Source: JAIBDK01 sp965261915
Lineage (GTDB): Bacteria; Pseudomonadota; Gammaproteobacteria; Arenicellales; Poriferihabitantaceae
Direction: 5' to 3'
Assembly: GCA_965261915.1 (NCBI GenBank)
Contig: CBDHDW010000013.1
Coordinates: 744,001-808,000 of the forward strand
Length of the DNA: 64,000 nucleotides
Below are positions 46,239 to 54,854 of the stretch, piece by piece; the stretch's first letter is position 1, and each line of letters opens with the position of its first letter. A model generated the notes under the pieces. It made no database searches. It saw only the letters and a program-made list of their open reading frames with translations, and was not told the origin of the DNA. The position numbers and the translations under genes are program-made.

Positions 46239-47426
46239 TCAGGAAACTCTTTCAAACAGACCTGCTATTCCCTGACCGCCGCCAATACACATAGTAACTA
46301 CGGCATACTGCTTTTGGGTTCTTTCCAGTTCAGAGATTGCCTTCTCCGTGATGATCACGCCGGTTGCTCCCACCGGATGCCCAATGGAAATACCACTACC
46401 ATTCGGGTTGAGTTTGTCATCTGGAAGATCAAGGTCTCTGGCAACCGCAATAGCTTGTGCAGCAAAGGCTTCGTTGACCTCCCAAACATCGATATCCTTG
46501 ACAGAAAGATCGGTTCCGTCCAGCAAATTGCGAACTGCGGGAACAGGACCAATACCCATATACTTCGGCTCCACCCCTGCAAATGCATACTTCAGCAGCT
46601 TTGCCCTTGGATTTAACCCTTTATCAGCTGCTTCCTGTGCATTCATCAATATCATTGCGGCTGCTCCATCGTTAATCCCCGATGCGTTGCCTGCAGTTAC
46701 CGTGCCGTCCGGTTTGAACACAGGTTTTAGACGTTCCATGTCTTCAAGGCTGGCATTGAAGCGAACGTGCTCATCCTGTTTGAATTCACTGCTACCTTTT
46801 CGGGATCGTAATTCAACAGACAGTATTTGATCGTCAAAATATCCCTGCTCGATAGCATTTTGTGCCCGTTGATGGCTGATCAATGCCAACCCATCCTGAT
46901 CCTCTCTGGATACACCCCATTTATCTGCAATGTTCTCAGCAGTCACTCCCATATGATACTTTTCCATCGGACAATGCAACGCAGATACCATCATATCGAG
47001 TAATTTACCGTCTCCCAAACGATTGCCAAAACGAGCGCCGGTCGCAAGGTAGCCACCTCTGCTCATTACTTCCACACCGCCAGCCAATGCGGTATTGCAG
47101 ATCCCCAGTTCGATTTGCTGCGCGGCCGTAATAATCGCCTGTAAACCGCTGCCGCACAACCGATTAACCGTAATTGCAGGGGTATGATGGTGCAGACCTC
47201 CATTTAACGCCACAACCCGTGAAATATACATATCCTCGGCTTCAGTGTGTATGACATTTCCGATCGCGCAATGGCCTACTGATTCTGGATCAATTGCGGC
47301 CCGTCTGAGCGCTTCTGAAACCACCAATGCACCCAATACACCTGGCGAATGGTGCTGCAAACTTCCACCAAAATCTCCTACTGCGGTGCGTACACCGCTG
47401 ACTACAACTACTTCATTTTTCTGCAT
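46239..47426 (-). CDS. Acetyl-CoA acetyltransferase (thiolase)
   Basis: The 395-residue thiolase has the acyl-accepting Cys91 in VNRLCGSGLQ, His350 in ISIGHPVGATG and Cys380 in TMCIGGGQG. It is of the degradative/acetoacetyl type. It lies between the CoA-transferase and the acetoacetyl-CoA ligase genes, so it likely cleaves acetoacetyl-CoA to two acetyl-CoA, or a 3-ketoacyl-CoA from the CaiD-type route. Confidence 0.9.
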   Translation of the reverse strand: MQKNEVVVVSGVRTAVGDFGGSLQHHSPGVLGALVVSEALRRAAIDPESVGHCAIGNVIHTEAEDMYISRVVALNGGLHHHTPAITVNRLCGSGLQAIITAAQQIELGICNTALAGGVEVMSRGGYLATGARFGNRLGDGKLLDMMVSALHCPMEKYHMGVTAENIADKWGVSREDQDGLALISHQRAQNAIEQGYFDDQILSVELRSRKGSSEFKQDEHVRFNASLEDMERLKPVFKPDGTVTAGNASGINDGAAAMILMNAQEAADKGLNPRAKLLKYAFAGVEPKYMGIGPVPAVRNLLDGTDLSVKDIDVWEVNEAFAAQAIAVARDLDLPDDKLNPNGSGISIGHPVGATGVIITEKAISELERTQKQYAVVTMCIGGGQGIAGLFERVS

Positions 47427-47460
47427 TGACTTGTTCTGACTGAAATCGATTAATTAAAGG

Positions 47461-49410
47461 CTAGCACTTTTGTAATTCCGGTAAATCCTTGAAATATTCC
47501 AACGCTTCCGGGTTAGCTAATGCTTCGGTATTTTTCACGGGATCTCCATGAACGATGTCGCGCACCGCAAGCTCAGTAATTTTTCCACTTATGGTTCTTG
47601 GTATATCGGCCACTGCAATAATCTTTTTAGGTACATGGCGCGGTGTTGTATTCGATTTTATCGTGTTGAGAATGTCGGTTTTGATTTCATTTGTCAACTC
47701 AATCCCTTCTTTCAACATGACAAACAAAACGATTCTGACATCGCCGTCCCATTGCTGTGCGATACATAAACTTTCGAGTACTTCGTCGACTTTTTCTACC
47801 TGCCGATAAATCTCTGCAGTGCCAATTCGTACACCACCGGGGTTCAGTACCGCGTCCGAACGCCCATAAATAATAATACCATCATTGGCAGTGAGTTCGG
47901 CGTAGTCACCCTGAGCCCAGACACCTGGAAATCGTGAAAAATAGGCCTCTTTGTATCGACTGTCGTCTGCTTCATTCCAAAATCCGATGGGCATGGAGGG
48001 GAATGGTTTTGTACAAACCAACTCTGCCCGTTTCCCTGCCACTGGCAGACCATCTTCGTACACATTTACCGCCATACCCAGACCGCGGCTCTGGATTTCG
48101 CCGCGATGCACCGCTCGCATAGGATTCCCCAAAACGAAACAGGAAACAATATCGGTGCCGCCTGAAATAGAGGACAGCATGACGCTTGAGCTGATCTTTT
48201 CGTATACATAATCAAAGCTCTCTGCAACTAATGGCGACCCAGTGCAAAGTATCGCTCGAAGTGATGACAGATTACATTGCTGTTTTGGGGCTAACCTTGA
48301 TTTTGCACATGCAGCGATGAATCTGGCACTGGTTCCAAACACTGTGATTCCAAGCTCTTCTGCCATTTCCCACATACTGCGTTTATTGGGATAAAAAGGA
48401 GAGCCGTCGTAAAGCACAATTGTGCACCCAGTGGCTAAACCGCCGACAAGCCAGTTCCACATCATCCAGCCGCAAGTGGTGAAGTAAAATACTCTGTCTT
48501 CGGGTTTGACGTCGGTATGGAGAAGATGTTCTTTAAGGTGCTGGATAAGGGTTCCTCCGGCGCTATGCACAATGCATTTTGGCTTTCCAGTGGTGCCCGA
48601 AGAATAGAGAATATAAAGCGGGTGATCGAATGGGAGTTGCTCAAAAATGATTGCGCTGCCGGATGACTCAAATTCTCCGAATAACATCGCATTATCGAGG
48701 CTGTCCAAATCCGGATTCGCTTTTAGGAATGGAACGACTATGGTTTTTTTAATGGACGGAATTTTCTCAATTACCGATGAGATACACTCCAGATTGTCAT
48801 GCTCCCTGCCGTTATATTGATATCCATCTATGGTGAACAAAACCTTGGGTTCGATCTGTGAGAAGCGTTCCAGTACACCTTTTACGCCAAAGTCGGGTGA
48901 ACAGGATGACCAGATTGCACCAACACTTGCCGTTGCCAACATGGCGATTACTGTTTCTGCGCTATTGGCCATATATCCAACTACACGATCGCCTTTCTCA
49001 ACACCAAGCGATCGCAGCAATTCCGTACAACGTGCAACCTCCGAATATAATTCTCGATAGCTTATCTGCTTAACTGGGCCGAATTCGGTTTTGGCCATTA
49101 TCGCGATAGCTTCATCACGGCGTTGTAACAGATTCTCGGCAAAATTTAGTTTCGCTCCAACGAACCAGCTGGCTCCAGGCATTTGATCTGCATCCCGCAA
49201 AATCGTATGCCATTTAGTAGAGGACTGTATTTCGCTGAATCGCCAGAATTCAGCCCAAAACAGATCATTACTCTCAACACTCCAGTCATATAACGCACTG
49301 TAATCAGAGATACAGTGACCCGATTCATTAATTTGTTCGATAAAAGAAGCGAGGTTGGACGCAGCAATCTGATCGTCAGTTGGCTGCCAAAGAATATCGG
49401 AACGACTCAT
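47461..49410 (-). CDS. Acetoacetyl-CoA synthetase
   Basis: The 649-residue AMP-binding enzyme has the N-terminal acetyl-CoA synthetase extension, the P-loop YILYSSGTTGKPK (residues 267-278), GWMMWNWLVGGLATG, SISGGTDIVSCF, GDYAELTANDGIIIYGRSDAVLNPGGVRIGTAEIY and the C-terminal Lys region PRTISGKITELAV. Length and the SGGTDI motif match acetoacetate-CoA ligase. With the thiolase it would turn acetoacetate into acetyl-CoA. Confidence 0.88.
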   Translation of the reverse strand: MSRSDILWQPTDDQIAASNLASFIEQINESGHCISDYSALYDWSVESNDLFWAEFWRFSEIQSSTKWHTILRDADQMPGASWFVGAKLNFAENLLQRRDEAIAIMAKTEFGPVKQISYRELYSEVARCTELLRSLGVEKGDRVVGYMANSAETVIAMLATASVGAIWSSCSPDFGVKGVLERFSQIEPKVLFTIDGYQYNGREHDNLECISSVIEKIPSIKKTIVVPFLKANPDLDSLDNAMLFGEFESSGSAIIFEQLPFDHPLYILYSSGTTGKPKCIVHSAGGTLIQHLKEHLLHTDVKPEDRVFYFTTCGWMMWNWLVGGLATGCTIVLYDGSPFYPNKRSMWEMAEELGITVFGTSARFIAACAKSRLAPKQQCNLSSLRAILCTGSPLVAESFDYVYEKISSSVMLSSISGGTDIVSCFVLGNPMRAVHRGEIQSRGLGMAVNVYEDGLPVAGKRAELVCTKPFPSMPIGFWNEADDSRYKEAYFSRFPGVWAQGDYAELTANDGIIIYGRSDAVLNPGGVRIGTAEIYRQVEKVDEVLESLCIAQQWDGDVRIVLFVMLKEGIELTNEIKTDILNTIKSNTTPRHVPKKIIAVADIPRTISGKITELAVRDIVHGDPVKNTEALANPEALEYFKDLPELQKC

Positions 49411-49439
49411 TAATTCAAGACTCCTTCAGTCGGCGTATT

Positions 49440-49760
49440 TCAATACTGAGACTCTGGAACGTTAACAACGATGCTGTCAATTGCATCGGTTAGCTTTAAC
49501 TGGCAGCTTAAGCGGCTGTGGTCGTCCACATTATCTGCAAATTCAAGCATATCTCTTTCGTCATCTTCCATTGAGGGTACTTGTGAGGTCCATTCGGGGT
49601 CCAGATGAACATGGCATGTGGCGCAGCAGCAGGCACCGCCGCATTCGGCAAATATTCCTTCAATACCCTGTTTTTTGGCAAGGATCATGATCGGGGTACC
49701 AACATCGCCTTCTACCGACAACTTTGAACCGTCGTGAAGGATAAAATTAACTACAGGCAT
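49440..49760 (-). CDS. Adrenodoxin-type [2Fe-2S] ferredoxin
   Basis: The 106-residue protein has the cluster-binding Cys in AECGGACCCATCHVH and a distal Cys in RLSCQLKL, with the acidic helix PSMEDDERDMLEFADNV typical of ferredoxins that serve P450s or oxygenases. It is 30 bp upstream of the acetoacetyl-CoA ligase gene. No partner reductase or P450 is in the window. Confidence 0.9.
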   Translation of the reverse strand: MPVVNFILHDGSKLSVEGDVGTPIMILAKKQGIEGIFAECGGACCCATCHVHLDPEWTSQVPSMEDDERDMLEFADNVDDHSRLSCQLKLTDAIDSIVVNVPESQY

Positions 49761-49974
49761 TTGGTTGTTTGATCTTTGAATTGTATGATTTGCGCCAGAC
49801 AGATATTGGCTCTATGGTATGGCATCTATCGCCGAATTGACAATTGACTGGAAAATCACTGCAACCAGGACTTCTTCGTACTAAAATATTGACGGTATGG
49901 GAAGTCAATAGCAAAAGCGTCTACAAGCCCCCAGTTTACGGGGATAATACAGGGAAACAGGTCGAAAACAAATA

Positions 49975-50079
49975 TCAATCTGAACTAAATACTCTAGTTC
50001 GCTGCACTGCCGGACGCTGTTCCACCAATTCAACGCAACGCTTTACATTAGGGTAACGGGCACGCATGGTTCTTTTTTT
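49975..50079 (-). pseudogene. C-terminal scrap of a glutathione S-transferase-like gene
   Basis: On the minus strand the bases next to the IS66-type element read MRARYPNVKRCVELVEQRPAVQRTR and soon stop. This is the usual end of bacterial GST proteins (YPNxxRWxxRIxxRPAVQR). The rest of the gene is gone; the IS end lies directly upstream. The remaining 49761-49974 holds no gene I can support. Confidence 0.55.
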
Positions 50080-51633
50080 GTAACTGCCCAGGTTGTTTTT
50101 AAGCGTATTTCAGTGTTGCGATAATCTGATCGGCAGGCATCATCAGTGTTTCGATGATGTTCCATCCTTGTTTTCTCGCCGTTGTGATGACGCTGCGCAG
50201 GGTGGCAAAATCCTCTGCCCCTTGTTCAGACCTGAACCCTCCCGATATTTTCTGACGTAGTTTCATCATCCGCAGGTCGCGTTCAGCTTCGTTGTTTGTG
50301 AATGGCACGTCGGGATCTGTCAGAAAGCGCAGGGTGCCTTCCTTGTGATCGCGCAATCGTAAAGCCAGATTATGTCCTGTCCGTCGCTTCTTGCGCCCCC
50401 GTCTTCCGGGTTTTGGCGGCACGAGTGGAGGCAATTCCTCATGGAAACCCAATGCAGCGGTGATGATCCTGTCGTATCGCCGATTAATAAGCGCAACAAG
50501 CGGTGTTGAAACCGCCACGCCCTTATCCCGCGCGGCCTGTGTGACATGGTGCGCACGCCGCAGTAGCCTTTGCATCTGACCAGCCCAATCTTCCTGTTCG
50601 ATTTCGACCAACGCTTGCAGTTCCCGTAAATGGTGTGCATTGCACAACGCATGGGTAACACCATCCAGCGTGAAGTAGGGCTGCCAATGATCATGCACGA
50701 TACAGCCCGTGAGATTGGATAACAGATTACCGCGTTTGCTGCTGACCTGGTAGAAAGCCAGAAGCGGTGTACAGGCAACGTGAAGCCATTGCAGGCACCC
50801 CGTAATCCGGAAACCCGTCTCGTCAAGATGTTTGACGTGGACCTGTTGGGCGATCACATCCTGCAGGTGAGAAGCAACCCCCTTGAGCCGCTCTGATGCT
50901 TTGCGGTTCATGGCGGCCACAGTGGCAGGAACCAAAGGGGCATTGAACAAATCGGCCATTATTTGCGCCAGTCTGTCTTCCGGCAGGAAATGGGCGCATT
51001 GGAGATATGTTGCCACTCCGGCAATGCGTGGCCCGTACTGCACGGGTGCCTTTACTTCCAGAGGAAACGCCGCCTTGGTTGTTTCTCCACAGTGGCCACA
51101 AAGGCAGATATGCGCCCGGTGTTCGGTTGTCACCAAGGGCTGTGGCTCGGGCAGGTCAAACACCTGTCGTGCGGCGTAATCCCCGGCCATTGATGGCGAT
51201 AAGGGCGTGCCACATTGCCCGCAGACAGAAGGAAAGTGATCTTCAACATGATCGGGGTCTGCCGTTTGGCACAGAGTGCTTCCCTTGTGGCTTTTCTGCC
51301 CGCCTGACTTTTTACCGGATTTTCTCCGCAGACTTTTGGTTCTGGGTTCAGCCTTGGGCTTCTTTAGGCCGTCGCTTGAAGGCGGCTTGCTACTGTTGCT
51401 GCTGTTCAAGCTGAGGCGACGCTCAAGGTCTTCAATGCGAGCCACAAGCAGGGCTATCGTTTGTTCAAGCCGGGCAATCGTTTGTTCAAGCCGGGCATTC
51501 TTCTGCTTCAGCTCTTCATAAGCCTCAACGGAAACATAACCTTTGGGTGCGTTTGAAAAAATCATAATCTTAATGAATCACATCGGGATTCCTCAGGCAA
51601 GAGAATTATTCCTTAGGGTACCTGGGCAGTTAC
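50080..51633 (-). mobile_element. IS66-type element, copy A
   Basis: Inverted ends GTAACTGCCCAGGT lie at 50080 and 51633. The element holds one transposase gene (the single-gene ISBst12-like layout) and no tnpA/tnpB. Flanking 8-mers differ (cttttttt and gaaatttc), so unlike copy B there is no target duplication. The flanks come from different genes (GST remnant and sugar-transferase gene). Confidence 0.88.
50099..51565 (-). CDS. IS66-family transposase, copy A
   Basis: The 488-residue protein has an N-terminal coiled coil with heptads (NARLEQTIARLEQTIALLVARIEDL split over residues 19-45), a zinc-binding segment (CGQCGTPL, CLCGHC) and the IS66 DDE domain (HLDETGFRITG, HDHWQPYF, NNEAERDLRMMKLRQKISGG). 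It differs from copy B mainly by one extra heptad in the coiled coil. The gene is intact. Confidence 0.92.
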   Translation of the reverse strand: MIFSNAPKGYVSVEAYEELKQKNARLEQTIARLEQTIALLVARIEDLERRLSLNSSNSSKPPSSDGLKKPKAEPRTKSLRRKSGKKSGGQKSHKGSTLCQTADPDHVEDHFPSVCGQCGTPLSPSMAGDYAARQVFDLPEPQPLVTTEHRAHICLCGHCGETTKAAFPLEVKAPVQYGPRIAGVATYLQCAHFLPEDRLAQIMADLFNAPLVPATVAAMNRKASERLKGVASHLQDVIAQQVHVKHLDETGFRITGCLQWLHVACTPLLAFYQVSSKRGNLLSNLTGCIVHDHWQPYFTLDGVTHALCNAHHLRELQALVEIEQEDWAGQMQRLLRRAHHVTQAARDKGVAVSTPLVALINRRYDRIITAALGFHEELPPLVPPKPGRRGRKKRRTGHNLALRLRDHKEGTLRFLTDPDVPFTNNEAERDLRMMKLRQKISGGFRSEQGAEDFATLRSVITTARKQGWNIIETLMMPADQIIATLKYA

Positions 51634-52288
51634 GAAATTTCGTTCTTTAAGTTTTCAACAAATTCGGGGCGCTCAGGCCTTGGGCCGATTAAACTCATAT
51701 TTCCGATAATCAGATTCCATAGCTGTGGCAGCTCATCGATTCTAGACCGCCTTAAAAACTGCCCGAAACCGGTAATGCGCGTATCATCCGCTGAACTCCA
51801 CTGTGGGCCATCTTTTTCTGCGTCATTTACCATGCTTCTGAATTTGTAGACCGTGAAGTTTTTTTCGTTTAAACCGACGCGCGTCTGCTTATAAATGACG
51901 TCACCTGGAGATGTGAATCTAATAATTAACGCCGTTGCCAGTAATATTGGAGACGTAACAACCAGTCTGGCAATTCCAAAAATAAAATCTGCGATGCGTT
52001 TTAAACGTATACCCATTCGATCGTTGAGAAAGTTTGATCCAATACTTCGAAACGCCCAACTTCGATCGACGCTGGTTACCGGTATTTTTTCCCAATATTG
52101 CTCGTAATAATCGGGCAAAGAAAAGATGTATACGCCCGATTTGCCCATTTTCCTCAATTGTTCGACGAAAATCGAATTATGCTGAATTCCATCCTGGAAA
52201 ACCACAGCCGTTTGCGATGGCTTGTTAATTTTCCAATCCTGTATTACCCCAATCCCCAGATAGAAATCTCTTAAACGCAGGAAGCCTT
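51634..52288 (-). pseudogene. Fragment of an exopolysaccharide polyprenyl glycosylphosphotransferase gene
   Basis: The open stretch encodes IQDWKINKPSQTAVVFQDG, LPDYYEQYWEKIPV, FLNDRMGIRLKRIADFI, then the bacterial sugar transferase core TSPGDVIYKQTRVGLNEKNF, VYKFRSM, RRSRIDELPQLWN and MSLIGPRPERPEFV. The family transfers a sugar phosphate to undecaprenyl phosphate to start EPS synthesis. The N-terminal membrane part is removed by the IS1380-type element and the C-terminal end (the PGLTGWAQ region) by IS66 copy A. It cannot be functional. Confidence 0.88.
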
Positions 52289-53841
52289 GGCTGTATAATG
52301 GTTTGCTCTTAAACCCACCATCACCCAATGGGTGCACAGCTCAAGGCTGATGACTATTCTACCCTACAAACTCGATACAACGAACGATTTACTCACCTCT
52401 CGTGCCGGTTTATTGGCGATTGCTCAACTAATGGACTCCCTGAACCTGTCTGAGCGAATCGACAAGCACTTCCCCCAGCCTAAAAGCAATCGTGGGTATA
52501 AGCCCTCGGAGTTCATCAAGCCCCTCATCCTGATGCAGCATGAAGGCAGTTTTCACCTGGATGAGGTTCGCAACCTTCAGGATGATGAAGCACTGCGCAC
52601 CGTGCTGGATCTCAAGAAACTTCCCCAGGCGACCACGATTGGAGATTGGCTCAGGCGAATGGGAAGCCAGCCGCAAATCCAGGCTGCCTGGGTAAAGGTG
52701 AATAAAGCCTTATTGAAGGTAGCCTTGCATCGCTGTAAGGAAGTCACACTGGACATTGATGCCACCGAGATTATTGCCCATAAAGCGGGTGCACGGTGGA
52801 CTTACAACAAGAACAAGGGCTTTATGCCGATGGTCGGGCATATTGCGGAAACCGGGCAGATCGTGGCCGTGGATTTCCGTCACGGCAATGTGCCGCCAGC
52901 GAAAGATAATAAGCCGTTTATCCAGCAATGCCAGCAGTCGCTCCCGGAAGACTGTACCGTGAAGGCGTTGCGTATTGATGCCGCCGGCTACCAAACAAAA
53001 GTCATTGAGTATTGTGATAAGCAGGGTATCGAGTATGCCATTCGCGCCAAGACCAGCGCCGCACTGCGCGCGCAGATAGCAGCGGCAAGCGCTTCGGACT
53101 GGCCGCCTTTGCTGGATAAAAAAGGCAAAGCGGTCAATGGTCAGGATACCTACCGCACCAGTTTCTGCATCGGTGAGTATGAAAAACCCTTCACCCTTAT
53201 CATTCAGAGAACAGCCGTTACCGGCCAGGCGAGTCTGGATTTAGATTCATCAGATAACTCAGAAAACAGTTCAGAGGAAATAAACTCAGGTGCTTATATT
53301 TATCGTGCGATTGCCACTAATCGGGATAGCCTTAGCGATAGCGAGATTGTTCACTGGTACAATCAACGTGCCGAGGATAGCGAGAACCGGATTAAGGAAC
53401 TGAAGCGGGATTTTGGCGGTGACACCCTGCCGTGTTCAGATTTTGCTGCCAATGTGCTGTACTTTTTAATCTCCGCACTCTCCTACAATCTATGTGCCCT
53501 CATGCGTCCTCTGCTGCCGGTGGAGTTGTCCCGGCACCGTGCGATAACTCTGCGCTGGCGTCTGTACGCCATCGCGGCAAAAGTGGTCAGGACGGGACGT
53601 CAACTCTTGGTAAAAATGCGGGAAAACCACCGACTACTACTGGAACGAGTGCTGCTGGCACTGAAGGAGTTTGAAGCGCCGCCCATTTAACCCGACATAG
53701 AACAAGAATAACGGCTTCTGCAGGACAGGTGCGTCAAAAATAGCCGATTTAGCACTGATAATGCACCGAACAGCGGTTTTTGAGTAAACCTCTCGGCACT
53801 AGCTACCATAATTTGCTGTAATGGCCAGCCACAAGGCTTGA
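52282..53841 (+). mobile_element. IS1380-type insertion sequence
   Basis: One transposase gene is bracketed by imperfect inverted ends containing AAGCCTTG-GGCTG (about 52282 and 53840). No target duplication was found, so the exact ends are uncertain. It separates the sugar-transferase fragment from the membrane-protein fragment. Confidence 0.6.
52350..53690 (+). CDS. IS1380-family transposase
   Basis: About 446 residues: LTSRAGLLAIAQLMDSLNLSERID, FIKPLILMQHEGSFHLDEVRNLQDD, a DDE domain with VTLDIDATEIIAHK, LRIDAAGYQTKVIEYC and the Glu region NQRAEDSENRIKELKRDFGG. This matches IS1380. The ATG at 52332 is also in frame; I favour the one at 52350 (MTILPYKLD). The frame is intact. Confidence 0.88.
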   Translation: MTILPYKLDTTNDLLTSRAGLLAIAQLMDSLNLSERIDKHFPQPKSNRGYKPSEFIKPLILMQHEGSFHLDEVRNLQDDEALRTVLDLKKLPQATTIGDWLRRMGSQPQIQAAWVKVNKALLKVALHRCKEVTLDIDATEIIAHKAGARWTYNKNKGFMPMVGHIAETGQIVAVDFRHGNVPPAKDNKPFIQQCQQSLPEDCTVKALRIDAAGYQTKVIEYCDKQGIEYAIRAKTSAALRAQIAAASASDWPPLLDKKGKAVNGQDTYRTSFCIGEYEKPFTLIIQRTAVTGQASLDLDSSDNSENSSEEINSGAYIYRAIATNRDSLSDSEIVHWYNQRAEDSENRIKELKRDFGGDTLPCSDFAANVLYFLISALSYNLCALMRPLLPVELSRHRAITLRWRLYAIAAKVVRTGRQLLVKMRENHRLLLERVLLALKEFEAPPI

Positions 53842-53870
53842 AAGAGGGATTCACCGAGCCCTGAAGCGCT

Positions 53871-54265
53871 GATGCTACTCTATCTGGGGATTTGGGTTTC
53901 CTCTGTCTCTTGACCTGACGACGATTTTCAGTACTGTATGGACGGCATTTCTGGTTTTTATCCAACATCTGTTTTATCCCTATTTGTTCAATGTTTCAGA
54001 TCTAAGAGACCTTGTTCCTGCCGCTATTACGAGCTTAAGATTAGTGCTTGTTTTTTACATCCTTTTCGGGATGAGAAAACTGCAATCGAATATACTTGTT
54101 CCTGTATTGTTGCTCACAGCGTTGTATATAGCAGCGGCAGGATTATGGGGGTTAGGATCGAGTAATTACGGACAGGCGTTCAGGCACCACATGATGACTA
54201 ACTGGTTGTTGATTATAATTGCAGCGACAGTTTATGGATCAACGGAAAAACTGAAAATCAGATGA
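53871..54265 (+). pseudogene. C-terminal fragment of a polytopic membrane protein of the EPS locus
   Basis: An open frame without a start (first codon after a TGA near 53868) encodes strongly hydrophobic segments: TVWTAFLVFIQHLFYPYLF, then LRLVLVFYILFGMR, ILVPVLLLTALYIAAAGLWGL and NWLLIIIAATVYG, ending EKLKIR. A position next to sugar-transferase and glycosyltransferase remnants suggests a polysaccharide polymerase, flippase or O-antigen ligase-like protein, but the fragment is too short to tell. The 5' part is lost at the IS1380-type element. Confidence 0.6.
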
Positions 54266-54854
54266 AAAACGAAAAGGTATGCCTGATATACAACACGGAA
54301 GATACTGGTATCGATTTAGAAAAGAACTGATTGAAAGGTTAACTGAAGAAGGAGCTACTGTTTCAGCGATATTTCCTTTTGACGAATATGTGGGAAAGCT
54401 GGAATCTCTTGGCGTGCAATGCTTTGATCTTGATGCTCATGGAATAGGCCCATTGAAGCAAATTGCTTTGTATCGGAATTTGAAGAGCAGCCTTGCGGAA
54501 ATTAATCCAGATAAAGTTTTGTCGTTCACTATTAAGCCGGTAATTTTCACCAGTATATTGGCTAAAGCCGAGAAATATCGTTTTTCCCCAATGATCACTG
54601 GAATAGGGCGTTTGTACATAAGGGACGACTTTAAAACACAAGTTGTCCGTAGCATTTTAAATGCAATTCATTCCTGTCAATACGTCAGTTACGTAGGGTT
54701 ACAGAAAAATATGCAAGAGATTTACTCCGAAGCTTCTGTTTTCGTTTTACCATCCTATAGGAAGGCACTTCTCGCGCGATGCTCGAGGCTATGGCTACTG
54801 GCTTACCAATAATTACAACTGATATGCCAAGTTGTCGGGAACCGGTAAATAATC
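54262..54854 (+). pseudogene. Broken family 4 glycosyltransferase gene
   Basis: It starts MKNEKVCLIYNT and shifts frame near 54285. It then reads RYWYRFRKELIERLTEEGATVSAIFPFD, LDAHGIGPLKQIALYRNL and SFTIKPVIFTSILAKAEK. At about 54670 roughly 150 codons are missing, then IYSEASVFVLPSYR follows, a second 1-bp loss near 54765, and in the next frame EGTSRAMLEAMATGLPIITTDMPSCREPVNN. These are GT4 donor-site motifs. IS66 copy B interrupts the end. It is the third EPS gene remnant in a row. Confidence 0.85.

Noticed and set aside
50320..50826. 168-codon minus-strand ORF inside IS66 copy A (and its twin at 55095-55601)
   Set aside because: Alternative-frame shadow of the transposase; present in both copies only because the IS sequence is conserved.
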